From: Liriodendron chinense
Lineage: Eukaryota; Streptophyta; Magnoliopsida; Magnoliales; Magnoliaceae
Direction: 5' to 3'
Assembly: GCA_003013855.2 (NCBI GenBank)
Contig: PVNU02002821.1
Coordinates: forward strand, 1-64,000
DNA length: 64,000 nt
Both the position numbers and the translations under genes were made by a program. Under the pieces are notes generated by a model. That model saw nothing but the letters and a program-made list of their open reading frames with translations. It did no database searches and had not been told where the DNA came from. Numbering within the stretch: position 1 is the stretch's first letter; each line of letters starts with the position of its first letter. Of this stretch, positions 45,273 to 57,539 are shown piece after piece.

Positions 45273-45765
45273 TGTTAGTAATTGCGGAAGTGTGGGCCTC
45301 CAGGATCCGACGATCTACACGATAAGAATTTTCGCAACGCCGAGGATGTACGGTGTGATCCAGTCATCCGCCAATTTGCTTCAGGAACAAATGGGTCTGA
45401 TCACCCCTCTGATCCTACGGTGAAGATGGTCCCCGGATCAGATCTATGGCTCAGATCTGATGGATGGACCAGATAAACTCTAGAAGCCTATTCCTCTCTT
45501 TTCTCTCCGTATATAACTTATACTTTTCCTTTTTCTTGTATCTGATTACGGAAAGAATCCTCTTATAAATAGAGGGAAAAGAGATAAGGGATGAGATGAG
45601 ATAATGTTGATTTAACCTTATCTTATCCCATCTCATCGTCTTCTGAGGTTTTAAATTTCTAATTGAATTTCAAACTCTCGGAAGAAGGAGGATGTGGGAA
45701 CATCCTTATGAGCCCCACCCACAAGTAGTTGTCCACAAGTGGGCCCCATGGGTCCACAACCAACA
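45273..45765 (-). repeat. 5' LTR of the copia element
   Basis: 493 bp with the same ends as 34010-34496. Confidence 0.93.
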
Positions 45766-45989
45766 GTTATGGGTGACATGAGCATAAGCATCATTATTTT
45801 TTCTTTTCTACTCCTTCACGAGGTTAAGCATGGATGTCTTAGCTCTGGGCTCAATTAGATTTGGAATTTTTTAAACTGGGCCTAAATAGCTAATGGCCCG
45901 TGTCAGCTTAGCACACATGCATTCTCTAACTTATCAGAATTCTAAATCCTGTCATATCATAAATTCAAGTAAATTCTAGTCATATATTA

Positions 45990-48000
45990 TTATTTTATAC
46001 ATAAATATCCATTCCTCTTACTTGATTCAACTATTAGACCGTCCAACACAATTGGGAGCCTCATGAGTATCCTAAAGGGGAGGAATCCATCTTTGAGCTT
46101 TCACAGGCATGATTCCAAAAATGAAGCAGATCCAAATCTCAGGTGTACCATAGTACAAAAAATAATAGTAAGTGACCATTAAAAACTTCATGTGGGCGCA
46201 AAAGCTTTGGATCAAGGTGCTATTTTTGTGGTCTTTTCATTTAGGTCTTTGTAACCTTATCAACAGGTTCCATGGCAAATAAACATTCCAATCGTCCCCA
46301 TGTAGTTTTCAATGATAGGGATTCTTCCTATGTTGTGGTCCACCTAAGATTTGGATCTGCTTCATTTTGGGATCATACCCTAAAATGAATTTTCAACACA
46401 GATGGACGGCATACATGCAAGGCATATACATCATGGTGGGCCCATAGTCAACGATTCCACACACCTTGATCCACCAAAGTCGTCCTCCCATATGACATTA
46501 TGAACAGGTTGAATGGCAAATAAACATGGCCCTTTGGAAGATCTCAACAGTGGGTGTCATTTTCACCGCTGCTGCCTATGGTGTGGTACACTTGAGCTTT
46601 GGATCTTCTTCGTTTTTATGCTCCTTCCCTAAAATGATCTTGGAAAAATGAATAGACGGCCTGGATAAAACCCATACATCATGGTGGGCCCCAGGGTACC
46701 CCTGCCTGGACAGATTGTGGATTTATGGTCGAGGCGGGCGCAGGACGTTTTGGGCCTAAGCAGGATGGGTCATGCACCAAAATGGGAAATTTCGAGCTGT
46801 TGGACCTTTAGACGTTTTCTTACAGTTGAATGTGGACCGTTGCTGTATTTCCATTCCCAAGCCTCTGTTTGCTGGTTACAAATTGAAGGATTAGAATTTT
46901 CCCATTAAGGAGAATTTTAGTACAAGGCCCATCTGAAGTGGGACCCATCATGTTGACCATCTGGATCACTATAGGATCATTTTAGTACTTCCATATTGTG
47001 CATGAACTCCTTTCATGATTAAGTTATCCAAGCATCAGTGAATACTGATATGATGGCACCCATCACAGATGGCCCACGCCTCCTTTATTTCCTAAAATTG
47101 AAGTGTTTGGGGTCCATTGTGATGTTTATAGGCCATCCAAACCGTTCATATGGCCATTCTCAGTTGGATAAACTCCAATCACAAAACCATTAGCCTGATC
47201 CAAAGCTTTTGTGCCCCTATGAATGTTGTAACGGTGGGTATACCATCTCCACTTTTTTTTCTGTCTTGTGGCCCACTCGAACTTTGGATCTGACTCGTTT
47301 TGGGGCTCATGCCCTAAAATTTCCTACCAAAGCAAATGGACATATTGGATTTGGCAGGAAACGTCTCTGGCCCCTCCAAATGGTTCAACAATGTGTCTTG
47401 AACGCCCTTTTTGGTGTCACGTGGCCTACTTGATCAGTTTAGTACTTGACTCTTTTTTGGCTCATGTCCTAAGATGATTTGGCAAAACGATTTTGCCAGA
47501 CATGATTGTCCAGAACACGTCTGTGGCCCAGCCAATGTGCGACGGTGGTTTCAATCCCTCTCATGAGGCCTCACTGAAGCGTTGGATCTTCAATGAGAGG
47601 CAAAACAGATGGACCGAGTGGATTTCTCACAAACGTCACGGTGGCCCCACCTAGTTTCTGACTCTTCTTCCATTTACGGTTTTCATCTCTGCCATGTTTA
47701 CGATGAGATCAGGTCATCTCTCTTTACAACAATGGGACGGTTGATTAACTTGATGAACCGTGACCCTGATTGCAGGCGGGGCCCACTGTGACGTTTGGTC
47801 TAAATCCAATCCATTCATCTGTTTGCCATATCAAGTCAGGACATGAGACCAAATGAGGAGAAGATCCTATTTGCACCTTCAGTCAACCAGAAATTTACGC
47901 TTGGCGCAATTCAGTCAACCAGAAGCCGCCATATGTCGTATTCGCACCAAGAGAGACTGTTAACACTCATCAAGTATCCTGCTATAGCCTGCTAAAAGTG
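45990..48000. repeat. MITE-rich stretch
   Basis: Repeated blocks of the 'ggtccac.taagatttggatctgcttca.ttt.ggg.tcat.ccctaaaatga' and 'catcatggtgggcccca' type occur in both orientations (around 46130/46340, 46430/46600/46680, 47270/47450). The part 46070-46440 looks palindromic. No coding signal; ends not resolved. Confidence 0.55.
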
Positions 48001-48002
48001 TC

Positions 48003-48185
48003 TCAACTGCTAGCCCAGCTGGAAGAGGCCTTGGCGTTTCAACAGCAGGTCTCAGGTTTGAGTGCTAAGGAGACACACTAACCCCATTAGTGGCTGGGTG
48101 CATTGTTTGACCCACTGTGAGGGTGTGTTGCCGAACTAAAAGGGTGGGTGTGTTGTATGACTAACCAAAAGAAAAAAAAAAAAAA
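48003..48185 (+). mobile_element. tRNA-derived SINE, family A
   Basis: Box A-like 'ctagcccagctgg', then 'gtttcaacagcaggtctcaggtttgagtgctaaggagacacact' (box B ggtttgagtgc), 'ggtgggtgtgttgtatgactaac' and an A tail. Same family as 17155-17324, opposite strand. Confidence 0.75.
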
Positions 48186-48406
48186 TAGCCTCCTAAAAGG
48201 AGCCTCGCTCATAACCATATGCATGTCTACGCTTAAAAGGCAATCAACCCTTATAGGGCACATGATTGATTCATATATATACTAAAAGGGTGGGTGTGTT
48301 GTATGACTAACCAAAAAAAAAAAAGCCTCCTAAAAGGAGCCTCGCTCATAACCATATGCATGTCTACACTTAAAAGGCGATCAACCATTATAGGGCACAT
48401 GATTGA

Positions 48407-48421
<15 letters not shown>
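48135..48421. repeat. 146-bp tandem duplication of SINE tail plus flank
   Basis: 'actaaaagggtgggtgtgttg...gattgattcatatatat' at 48135-48280 is repeated at 48281 onward with only a few changes and a shorter A run. Confidence 0.9.

Positions 48422-48495
<74 letters not shown>
48411..48495. repeat. (TA)n microsatellite
   Basis: About 42 perfect TA units. The Tyr-Ile frames across it are artefacts. Confidence 0.97.
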
Positions 48496-48497
<2 letters not shown>

Positions 48498-49380
48498 CTC
48501 CTAGCGCGCAAAGGAAGTTTCTAAAAGGCTTATCGAGGCCAGATTCTTTATAGTCTAATATAGACATGGCATGATTATCCCGATCCACTAAAAAGTAAAA
48601 TTTTCCCAGGGATGCCCATGACTCTTTTGGAAGCCACAAATAACGAAAAAGACATTTGAAAATAGAAGTAAGTCACATACGATGACATTATAAAGTACGG
48701 ATTCCAAATCTTAATAAGCTAGGATCGTCGTCAACGATAACAATCAATCTCTTCACAACTCTACACAATTTGCTCATTTGTCCTCCATAGACTTTTATTT
48801 ATTTAGCTTCTTAGCTTAGCCACTCCACTTCTATCCGGTCATGCTGCGGTAAGTCTGAATCCTCTAGCACACCACTACATCATGCACCTAGGAGTAGGTT
48901 AAATATTCATAACCTTTTTGTTGGATCCTCTAGATGATTGAGTTCTTACTTGATACATCACCAATCACGTCCTACTGACTTCACACTATGATTGTCTCAT
49001 GACCGTCTAGTTGTTTACACGACTGTTTTTCCAGCACAATCTATTGTAGATATTTTATTTTTATTTCGCTTAGTTTTATTTTCTATTTGTTGATTGTATG
49101 ACTTTAATATTTAAAAAAAAATAAATCGACAATCCAACCTTATTTTTAATTCTATCCAATCCTTATTATTTTACAAAGAAACTTGATCTATTATTGCCAT
49201 TGAAAGAAAAGTTTGCAAAAAAGATTCCATTCAGAAGGACTAACCATTTCCTTCTAAAATCACTTAATCTGTGTAATAATTAGTGGTTGAACAGTCGGGC
49301 CAATTTTCACAGATCTGATCTTAAATCGGCTAGTTTAGCACTTGGACAAGCATTTAATTGATTTGAGTTGAGCATAACTC
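48496..49380. other. Intergenic DNA, nothing recognised
   Basis: A+T-rich, no repeats or coding signal that I can name. Confidence 0.4.
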
Positions 49381-49394
49381 TGGCACTCTAGCGC

Positions 49395-49670
49395 CCCGAT
49401 GTAGCCTGGCTGTGGTCTGAGCGTGGGTTGCCATCTGGGTCCCTCGTGGGATTGATCGGGCTTCGAAAACAGCGCTCCAGTTGGCAGGGCCTGGTGGCTG
49501 CTTGTCCCACATCGGATGGATAATGAATGCCCGGAGTCCTGGCTATATGTGGAGTTCTCTCTTTAAGGATATGAGGACTTTTGGGGTAAAACCCAAGAAT
49601 AAAATCGTGCGCCCTCGGGCAAAGTGGACAATATCATATACTTGGGAGAGGCTGTTACAGGCACGCCTGA
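49395..49670 (+). repeat. Possible TRIM/LTR-like relic with the 'cccacatcgga' motif
   Basis: 'gtcccacatcggatgga ... gcaaagtggacaatatcatat ... ggctgttaca' is a layout I associate with short plant LTR-type repeats. No target duplication found. Confidence 0.35.
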
Positions 49671-50293
49671 CACTAAATCTAATCGCACATGTTTAACCAA
49701 ATTCAAGTCATTCATAACACGAGTGACCACATGTCCAAATTGAGCAATAACATATTCAAAATTGGAGCGGGCCATATGACGAAAATAGTGAGAAAGGTAT
49801 CTCAATGAAAACATGTTTGGGTCCACCTTAACATTTATAGGTTGTCCAAACCATTCATACAATCATTCTCAATTGGATAAATTGAAAGCACAAAACTATG
49901 GCTTGATGCAAAGCTTCTATGCCCCACGATTGTTTTAACGGTGAGCATACAATCTCCATTGTTTTATGTCTTTTTGCCTACTCTTTGGATTTACCTCATT
50001 CTTTGGCTCATGTTGTAATTTTTTGCCAAAGTGGATGGACGTCCTAGATTTGGAAAGAAATGTCTCTAGCCCATTGAATGGTACAACAGATTTTGTGTCA
50101 TGTGGTCCACTTGAGCTCTCTATCTATCTCATTTTTTTGCCCATGCCTTAAATTAATTTGGCAAATCATATGGACATCATGGATTGCCCAAAATATTTTT
50201 GTGGCCCAACCAATGTGCGAATGGTGCCCCCCTGTTTTCATTTTGTGTGGACCACTAAAGCATTGGGCTGCTTTATTTTTGTGCTCATGTACT

Positions 50294-50882
50294 TAGGGCT
50301 CTCAATGGAGCAGGTTAGATCCAAGATCCGATTCGCTCTGAATCCGTATAATGCGAATTTGGATCTTAAAATAGGTCCGATTAGTTAAATGGACCGGATT
50401 TGGATCTTAAAATAGGTCTGATTACTTAAATGGACTGGATTTGGATTCACAGGAACATATTCGAGTTCGATCTGAATCCGATTAAGATCTGACTCATTAA
50501 CACCTTACTGTATATGTTATATTCATGCTGGTCATCCGTTTTACAGATTATTTTAGGCCATGTCTCAAAATTGAGACATGCCACTCTTAGGTCGATCATA
50601 CCATAGTAAATAGTGGGATTTGCATCATTTTTCTACTAAATTATATTTATTATATTATATATATTTTTAGATTTGTAATGGGGGTGGATTCGAACCTAGA
50701 TCCGACCCGAATCCGATGGTTATATGGATTTTGGATCGAAAATGGATCTAACAATTTATAAATGGATCAGATATGGATATCACCTTTTGGATCTGAGTTG
50801 GATATGAATCCGTCTACAGATATACGGACTTGGAGCCGGATCCAACTGGATTCATTCTAGATTTAACCTATTGAAAGCCCTA
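50294..50882. mobile_element. hAT-type MITE with perfect 8-bp target duplication
   Basis: It begins 'tagggctctcaat' and ends 'attgaaagcccta', inverted copies of each other. The flanks are catgtact at 50286-50293 and catgtact at 50883-50890. 589 bp, no coding capacity. Its body is shared with 16043-16992. Confidence 0.92.
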
Positions 50883-51154
50883 CATGTACTAAAATGAGAC
50901 GGCAAAGCAAATGGACAGGTTAGATGGTCTCCAGTGGCCATCCTGTGGCCCACCTGACCTAGAAGCCCAACTGGCTTAGGGCTGAGCTTGAACCTAGTAG
51001 CCTAGCATGTGGGTTACGCTTGGGCTTCTCATGCATTGCCCGATTAATTGTTGGGTGGGGCTTGGACACCAGCCATTTTAGCTTGAGTTGGCTTGACCAG
51101 CCCAACAGAATGAAACCAGCTGGCTACAAATTCAAGATGATGAGTTAACTAAAC

Positions 51155-51840
51155 TGTAATGCTTCCGATTTCTTTGAAGTTATTTGAAAATTTTTGAAAA
51201 TTTTATTTTGATTAAGTACTATACATTAACTTGGTTAATTCAAGAATAGTGGGCCACCCGTGGAAGATCCGATTGGGGGACCCTTTACAAAAGTTGATTA
51301 AGATAATGTCACTAACAATATAGAAAGGTTAAATTTTGCAATACTCGCATTTTTTCAGATAATTACAAAAATGTCATTAGTTAAACTTAAGTTAAACTGT
51401 CATTTATAAGTACGATAGTTTTCCGCGATCATAATGACGCAAAACTTTAAATTTAACTTTTTGGGCACATTTTAGCCGTACACGTCAATTTTCAGCCCTC
51501 TGATCATCCTACAAATATCCAAATCAAAATTTGGCCTATAGATGGCCCACTTGACCTCAGATCGGGTCTATTTTTTGGTGTTGTACTCTAAAATCATGCT
51601 GGCCACTTGATAGATAGAGTGGATTTAGCACATGCATTTTAGGGGAGGTCATCTGTGCTAACTGCACGTCATGTGCACGATCAAACGCACGTTTGACCTT
51701 GCGACACTGGTGTAGCGACGTCTGTTTGGATGTTGTCTGTCGCTGGCCTATGCACGGTCCACCTTGTGGGCCCCTTTTCAAAAGATCCAAATCGTCTATC
51801 TGTTTTTTAGCTTGCCAAAACCCCCTCTTATGAAGTTTTT
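51155..51840 (+). repeat. Truncated LTR fragment of the TGTAACGCCCC family
   Basis: 'tgtaatgcttccgatttc', 'gtggaagatccgattgggggaccctttacaaaagttg', 'agttaaacttaagttaaactg' and 'gccgtacacgtcaattttcagccctctgatcatcctac' follow the first 700 bases of the LARD LTR in order. The later 'atcatgctggccac...cgcacgtttgacc' matches 30062-30168. The 3' part is missing. Confidence 0.8.
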
Positions 51841-52204
51841 CCCGATTTTCATCATATATCGTCGCTGATCTTTTTCTCCAAAATAACCTTTATAATGCAA
51901 GATCTTCTAATCCAGGATATTTCTATGCATGGGCAACCGAGATTTCGTCTATAGGATCTAGAGAGTCCCTCCTAGCTAGCCAACATGATCTTTTGCATTG
52001 AGAATGAAAATTTCCATTATTGAGAAGAATCCTCCACCAAATGCATCTACTGTGCAAACCATTGACTAAACGAGATTAGACCTTAGATTTGTGGACCCCA
52101 TCTTATTTGGATCTAACTCATTTTTAGGTTCGTGCTCTAAAATGAAATTGCAAAATGAATGGATGGCATGGAAGATACACATGCATCATCTTGGAGCCAC
52201 ATAG

Positions 52205-52829
52205 TGTTGGGAAAACTGGCAGCGGAAGCCGAACGTGCAGAGTCATGCGAGATCAAACGAGAAACAATATGAAATCAAATCACACACAAGCATTCACCAC
52301 AAGAGAATTCGAATTTACATGGAAAAAACCCTCAATGGGTAAAAAACCATGGCACAAAGCGATCCACTATGATTAACAGAAGATTACAGAGATTGATAAC
52401 CCACAAGCAAGGAAAACAAAGAAAATCCAAGTTCTCTCTCTCACAAACACCTCTCCCCTCTTCCTAACACAATTAGAAAACCTTGGACACCTTAGGATTC
52501 TATCTAAGTCCGAATACATGTCATATATATAGCAAGAATCCCGAAAATAGAAACATCTTACGCACTACCGCGTAATGTGCAAGAAACCACATGCACAGTC
52601 GACCGGTCGCCCAATCGTTCGCCTATCGCACCAAATCATCTAGGGAGATTACGCCCAACACTGCCTCATTATCGACCAGTCGCCCGACCGGTCAGAGCCC
52701 CTTGCAGACCGGTTGGCTGACTGGTATAGGGCAATACAGAAACTGTCCAGCGGCCTTTCGTGCATCTAGGTTACACAGCCAGACCGGTCTGAGCACTCAA
52801 ATACGCACATGTTTGAAGGCCCTCCAACA
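52205..52829 (-). repeat. 3' LTR of the gag-only copia element
   Basis: Ends 'tgttgggaaaac' and 'cctccaaca', 625 bp. It contains repeated 'gaccggtcgcccga'-like segments (52600-52790) that also occur in the right LTR. Confidence 0.9.
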
Positions 52830-52925
52830 ATTTCCATTGAGGCTTCAAATGTCAAAACAACACCATCCTCGCAACGTCATCTCATCTTCAATCATAGCTC
52901 CACCGCTTCTCGTGCCACATCGACT

Positions 52926-54163
52926 CTAACCTTGCACATCCACGCCTTTTTCTACTCTTCTCATGTGGCCCTTGGGCACTTGCCACATACGAGCAACAGT
53001 GGATCTCACTGCCGATCCCGCAGCTCCACCGTGAATTGTGCTCCCGATCAACTTGTAAAGATGGCCACAGCGCTGTGCTTTCATATACACGAGTGCCCCC
53101 TTTAACACTTCACAATAACGATCGCGGCCGATAAACATGCACATTTTTGCCTCGAGTGCACCAAGAGAAATCACATTCATCTTCACCTTGGGGACGTGCT
53201 TCACATCTTCTAGGACTCGTTCGATCCCATCGAACATCCTGATGTGCACTGTACCAATACCCATAACCTTATGAGCATAGCCATCGCCCACAAACACTAA
53301 TTTACCACCATAGTCCCTGTATGTCGTGAATGAACTTCGGTTAGGACAAACGTGACATGAAGCCCTTAAATCTAGGATCCACTCACTACCATGAGATCCC
53401 TTGCCAGATACAGTCAGAACTTCACACAGATCACCACCGTCCTCTACGGTATTGACTCCTTATACAGAAAAAGTTTTCATACTTTTCTTGCTTCAACCTG
53501 GGATTCTGACAATCCCCTCTCATGTGGCCCTCCTGACCACAATTCCAGCACTTCACCTTAGCCTTCCCTTTGCTCTTGGTCTTAGATCCCGATTTCGAAC
53601 ATACTCCATGCTCAGAACTTATTCCCCTCATAACCAATGCTTCTAAGGAATAATGGGAAGCCAACATCATCGCTTTTTTTTCTCATCGCCTTCAACCGGA
53701 GGGCTGAGATAACGGTCTCGACGTTTATGGTTTTCTTCCCTGCGCACACAGAGTCGCTGAACGACTCATATGAATCTGGAAGAGAATTCAACAGGATGCA
53801 TGCTTGATATTCATCCTTCATCGATTCATCGATCTTCACCAACTTGTGAACTAGCCTATTGAACGTGCTCAAGTGGTCCTCCACTTTCATTCCCTCAGCC
53901 ATCTTCAAGGTGATTAACTGCATCAATCCGTACATGCAATTCTCTAGAGACTTCTTGGCATAAACCTTCTCTAGCTTCACAATCATTTCAGCCACAGTCT
54001 TCTCTTTCATGACATGATAGAGAACATCATCCGTAAGGTTTAATAGGATTGCGGTTCTAGCATTCTTCTCGAGCCTCGTCCACTCATCATCTTTCATAGC
54101 TTTGGGTCGCTTTCCAAGAGCTCCATCAAGCCCTTGTTGAACTAGGAAGGATTCAACTTTCAC
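52926..54163 (-). pseudogene. Copia gag to pre-integrase fragment
   Basis: Gag (UBN2 type) runs 54163-53612: MKDDEWTRLEKNARTAILLN, YAKKSLENCMYGLMQL, LNSLPDSYESFSDSV. Near an 8-base A run (plus 53674-53681) the frame shifts, and the continuation MLASHYSLEALVMRG leads to the zinc knuckle CWNCGQEGHMRGDC (about 53510-53555). After another frame change the protease active site reads ILDLRASCHVC: the aspartate stays, but the usual Ser-Gly after it are Leu-Arg. The pre-integrase part (HVPKVKMNVISLGALEAKM) ends at 52926. The rest of pol is deleted. This could be a TR-GAG family member or a single deletion. Confidence 0.87.
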
Positions 54164-54284
54164 CTTCTATAGTTCGAAGTTATTTTTCCCGGAGAACTTC
54201 TCTACCTCGAACCTTGTGCTTGATCCCATCTTCTCGTCTCAGATCCGAATTCTACTCTACCCCAATGATAGCTCTAATACCACT

Positions 54285-54688
54285 TGTTGGGAAAACCGGC
54301 AGCGGAAGCGGAAGCCGAACGTGCAGAGTAATGCGAGATCAAACGAGAAACAATATGAAATCAAACCACACACAAGCATTCACCACAAGAGAATCCGAAT
54401 TTACGTGGAAAAACCCCTCAATGAGTAAAAAACCACGGCACAAAGCGATCCACTATGATTAACAGAAGATTACAGAGATTGATAGCCCACAAGCACGGAA
54501 AACAGAGAAAACCCAAGTTCTCTCTCTCACAAACACCTCTCCCCTCTTCCTAATGCAATTAGGAAACCTTGGATACCTTAGGATTCTATCTAAGTCCGGA
54601 TACATGCCATATATATAGCAAGAATCCTGAAAATAGAAACATCTTATGCACTACTGCGTAATGTGCAAGAAATTACGTGCATAGTCGA
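54285..54688 (-). repeat. 5' LTR of the gag-only copia element, first piece
   Basis: 'tgttgggaaaaccggcagcgg...' matches 52205 onward. It is interrupted at gtcga (54684-54688), where the LARD inserted, and continues at 62350-62576. Confidence 0.92.
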
Positions 54689-55840
54689 TGTAACGCCCCA
54701 GATTTTCGAGATTTATTTGAAATTTTTTGAAAATTCATTTTAATTTATTTTTTTATTAATTATCGTGCATTTACCGTTGATTTTCGAATAGCGGGACATC
54801 CGTAGGAGATCCGATAGGGGACCCTTTACAAAAGTTGCTTAGAATGATCCCATAAACATCGTAGAAAGATCAGATTTCAAAAATCATGCACTTTTCAGAT
54901 AATTACGAAAATACCATTAGTTAAACTTAAGTTAAGATGCCATTTTTAGGTATTATAGTTTCTGACGATCACTTTCACGTAAAACCCTGGATTTAAGCTT
55001 TTGGGCACATATTAACCATACACATCAAATTTCAGCCCTTAAATCATAGTAGAAGTGGTCCGATTGTCAAATCAGCCCCTTAACCCTTGATTTTCATCTC
55101 CATCGAGTGAGGAAAGTAGATGGTTAGTCGTAGTCGAATATTTCTCTTCATATGAGTGACTTAGATCGTCTTTATCATGGACCAATAGTGTGATTTGAGT
55201 GCCCCACCTTGATAAGCATCTTTCTTATGCGCGAAGTTATCCCGTTTTAGAAATTAACGAGTTACCAACTCTTTTTAAATCTGAACCTTTCAATTTACCC
55301 ACTTATCACCGTCAATCGCTTCTCAAATTTGGACCACCCATTATACTCATATGACTACGACTTTACACAAAATTTGGACCCCGATCTATAATCCTACACC
55401 GTTGAACCACAAAGCCAGCACCTTCCTTTTCCGCCAAAAGTTGAAATTTCAGATCTAGGCATTTCTCACCATCAATCAACCACTAAACTTTGTACAATTG
55501 TTTGCCTATCATGACCATATATTTTTCCAAAATTTGTGCCCTGATCATCAAGCGTAGACCGTTAATTGGGATTTAGCTCATTTTAGCACCCGTTAGGCCA
55601 TTTTCAAGGATCGGCCAATCTAGAATGTGGATCATCAAGAAATTTACGTATTCTGACTCTACTCTTTGAGCTTGATAAGATGAACAGATTAGAATTGATC
55701 ATAGATCATCCGAATATTGAGATTTGAGAAACCCACCTCAAGAAGTTGTTACACAAGACCTCGCGTGCACATCCCTCTCCATATTTCTACTACGCACCTC
55801 CAAATCCTTCTCCTAACCCTAGCCTCCATGCCGTAGAGAA

Positions 55841-55890
<50 letters not shown>

Positions 55891-57539
55891 AGAAGAAGAA
55901 GAAGAAGAAGAAGAAGAAGAAGAAGAGAGTTCTTTCTCATATTTTTCCAGCGGCTAGGATCTTCTACAACCCTCTTCTTCTAAGTCCATCCTAAGGTGAG
56001 GATTTTCCTTCAAGCCTTTCATTAATAATATTATGATTACCATAAGTTTCTTTTGTGGCATGTGAAGTTATTTCGTTTTGAATTGCTTATCCATATAACA
56101 TGAAGTTCAATGTGGGATTTGTAATGAATATCATTATATGATGATGTGATTCCTTGTTTACATTTTTTACTAGGAAGCATGTGTATTTGTGTTATTTATC
56201 TTTATGAAATCTATGCACTTATTTCCTTAATCTATGTTTTACAAGTAACATTGGTTTTCATATTGTGATGTGAAATATGTGTATAAGATCATCATATGTA
56301 CACCCCATTATTGTATACTCTTTGTCCCTAAGTTGGTAAAATTATTCGATGTATAGAGATGGAACCCGTGAGAGGTGTCCATGATGGAAGAATATATCTT
56401 GACTTGACTGAGAGAATGAAGTGATTGTTTGTTAATGGATCCTTACATGTACATGATGCTTGATTTGATCCATTTACAGTACATGGGTATTTTAATGAAT
56501 TTGGTCATGATGTACAACATTGGCTTTTTGGGACATGATGAAATCATAAAACGGGACAATGAGTGGACATTAATGGTATACAAATTCTCATGAGCCGGGG
56601 TTGGTGCCATGAACACTAAGCCCGAGCTGTCGGCCTATGCTGGGTCACTTGTGATTCCCCATAGTGACCACTGAGTTTTATTTAAATCGGTTGTATGCGA
56701 AAATACTTAAATAAAGGTGAAACTAAAGTCATGCATTCACTTGGCTCCATGTGGGTGTACGGAATTGAGAATAGGCTAGAGCGTCCTACTTCTCCCGTAC
56801 ACTGTCACGTGTAGATTTGGGCTATGAGCGTCCCGTTTCTCACGTGGTCGGGCAAAACTATGGGCTTGTGCGTCCCAGGAACCTCTGGTGACTAGTGGCT
56901 AGCGTGAAGTCATAACAGGGAGTCTCCCACTTCATGTATTGTGATTCTAGCCAGGGTGCCTTAGCCAGAGCATGCATTCCATGCATCGCATTAACAAAGA
57001 TTTTTACTTGATTGTTTTGTTTGAATAAAGATATTATTGTATTGCGTTACTCTGAGTTTTATACATTGTTATTCTTGGTAGTCTTGGAGGGAATATTCCC
57101 CACTATGATAGCGTTTAACACTATCCCAAACACAATTTAGGTGATGCAGGTGAAGATCCAGGTATTGAACCCGATTTTTAAGGAAAAGAGTTTGATGGTT
57201 CGTACGATCACATAGCGGATGACGACGTTAGAGAAACTTAATTGATGTTATCATTTATTAAATATTTTTTTTGAGTAGTTGATACATTTATGGAATTGTA
57301 ATAAGTTTTCAAGAGAAGACATGGTTTTGTATTTTAATTAATCAGTATGGATATTGGTTGGTTCCCTTATTTAAACATTGATGATAACGTAGTAAGTTTG
57401 ATAGAATAAGATGCTAATTGTTTCCGCCATTGTGCTTGAATGCTATATTTTATGATTTGACAAATTAGTTATTTCATAAATTACTTGGGAATTCGGCCGT
57501 CGTGTTATACACGAGAGTCGAAAATCTCGGGTCGTTATA
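54689..57539 (+). repeat. 5' LTR of the LARD (2851 bp)
   Basis: Starts 'tgtaacgccccagattttcg' and ends 'gggtcgttata'. The terminal dinucleotides are TG...TA rather than TG...CA. GA/GAA tract at 55840-55927. Confidence 0.95.
55840..55927. repeat. (GA)n(GAA)n microsatellite in the 5' LTR
   Basis: GA units followed by GAA units. Lys/Glu or Leu/Ser frames over it are not genes. Confidence 0.95.

Larger units (their letters stand above)
34010..45765 (-). mobile_element. Ty1/copia retrotransposon with both LTRs and 5-bp target duplication, inactivated
   Basis: LTRs 34010-34496 and 45273-45765 (TGTTAG...CCAACA) are flanked by gttat (34005-34009 and 45766-45770). On the minus strand: primer site 45260-45271, a long leader interrupted by a solo LTR (41318-44293), gag, protease, integrase, RT and RNase H (39679-35690), then 1.2 kb of non-coding sequence and a purine tract. 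By eye the LTRs differ at about 20 sites in 490, so the insertion is not recent. Confidence 0.93.

Noticed and set aside
48251..48639. Tyr-Ile repeat proteins
   Set aside because: They are translation of the (TA)n microsatellite.
55746..55994. Identical small proteins in both LARD LTRs
   Set aside because: They consist mainly of GA/GAA-encoded residues, and the identity follows from LTR identity.
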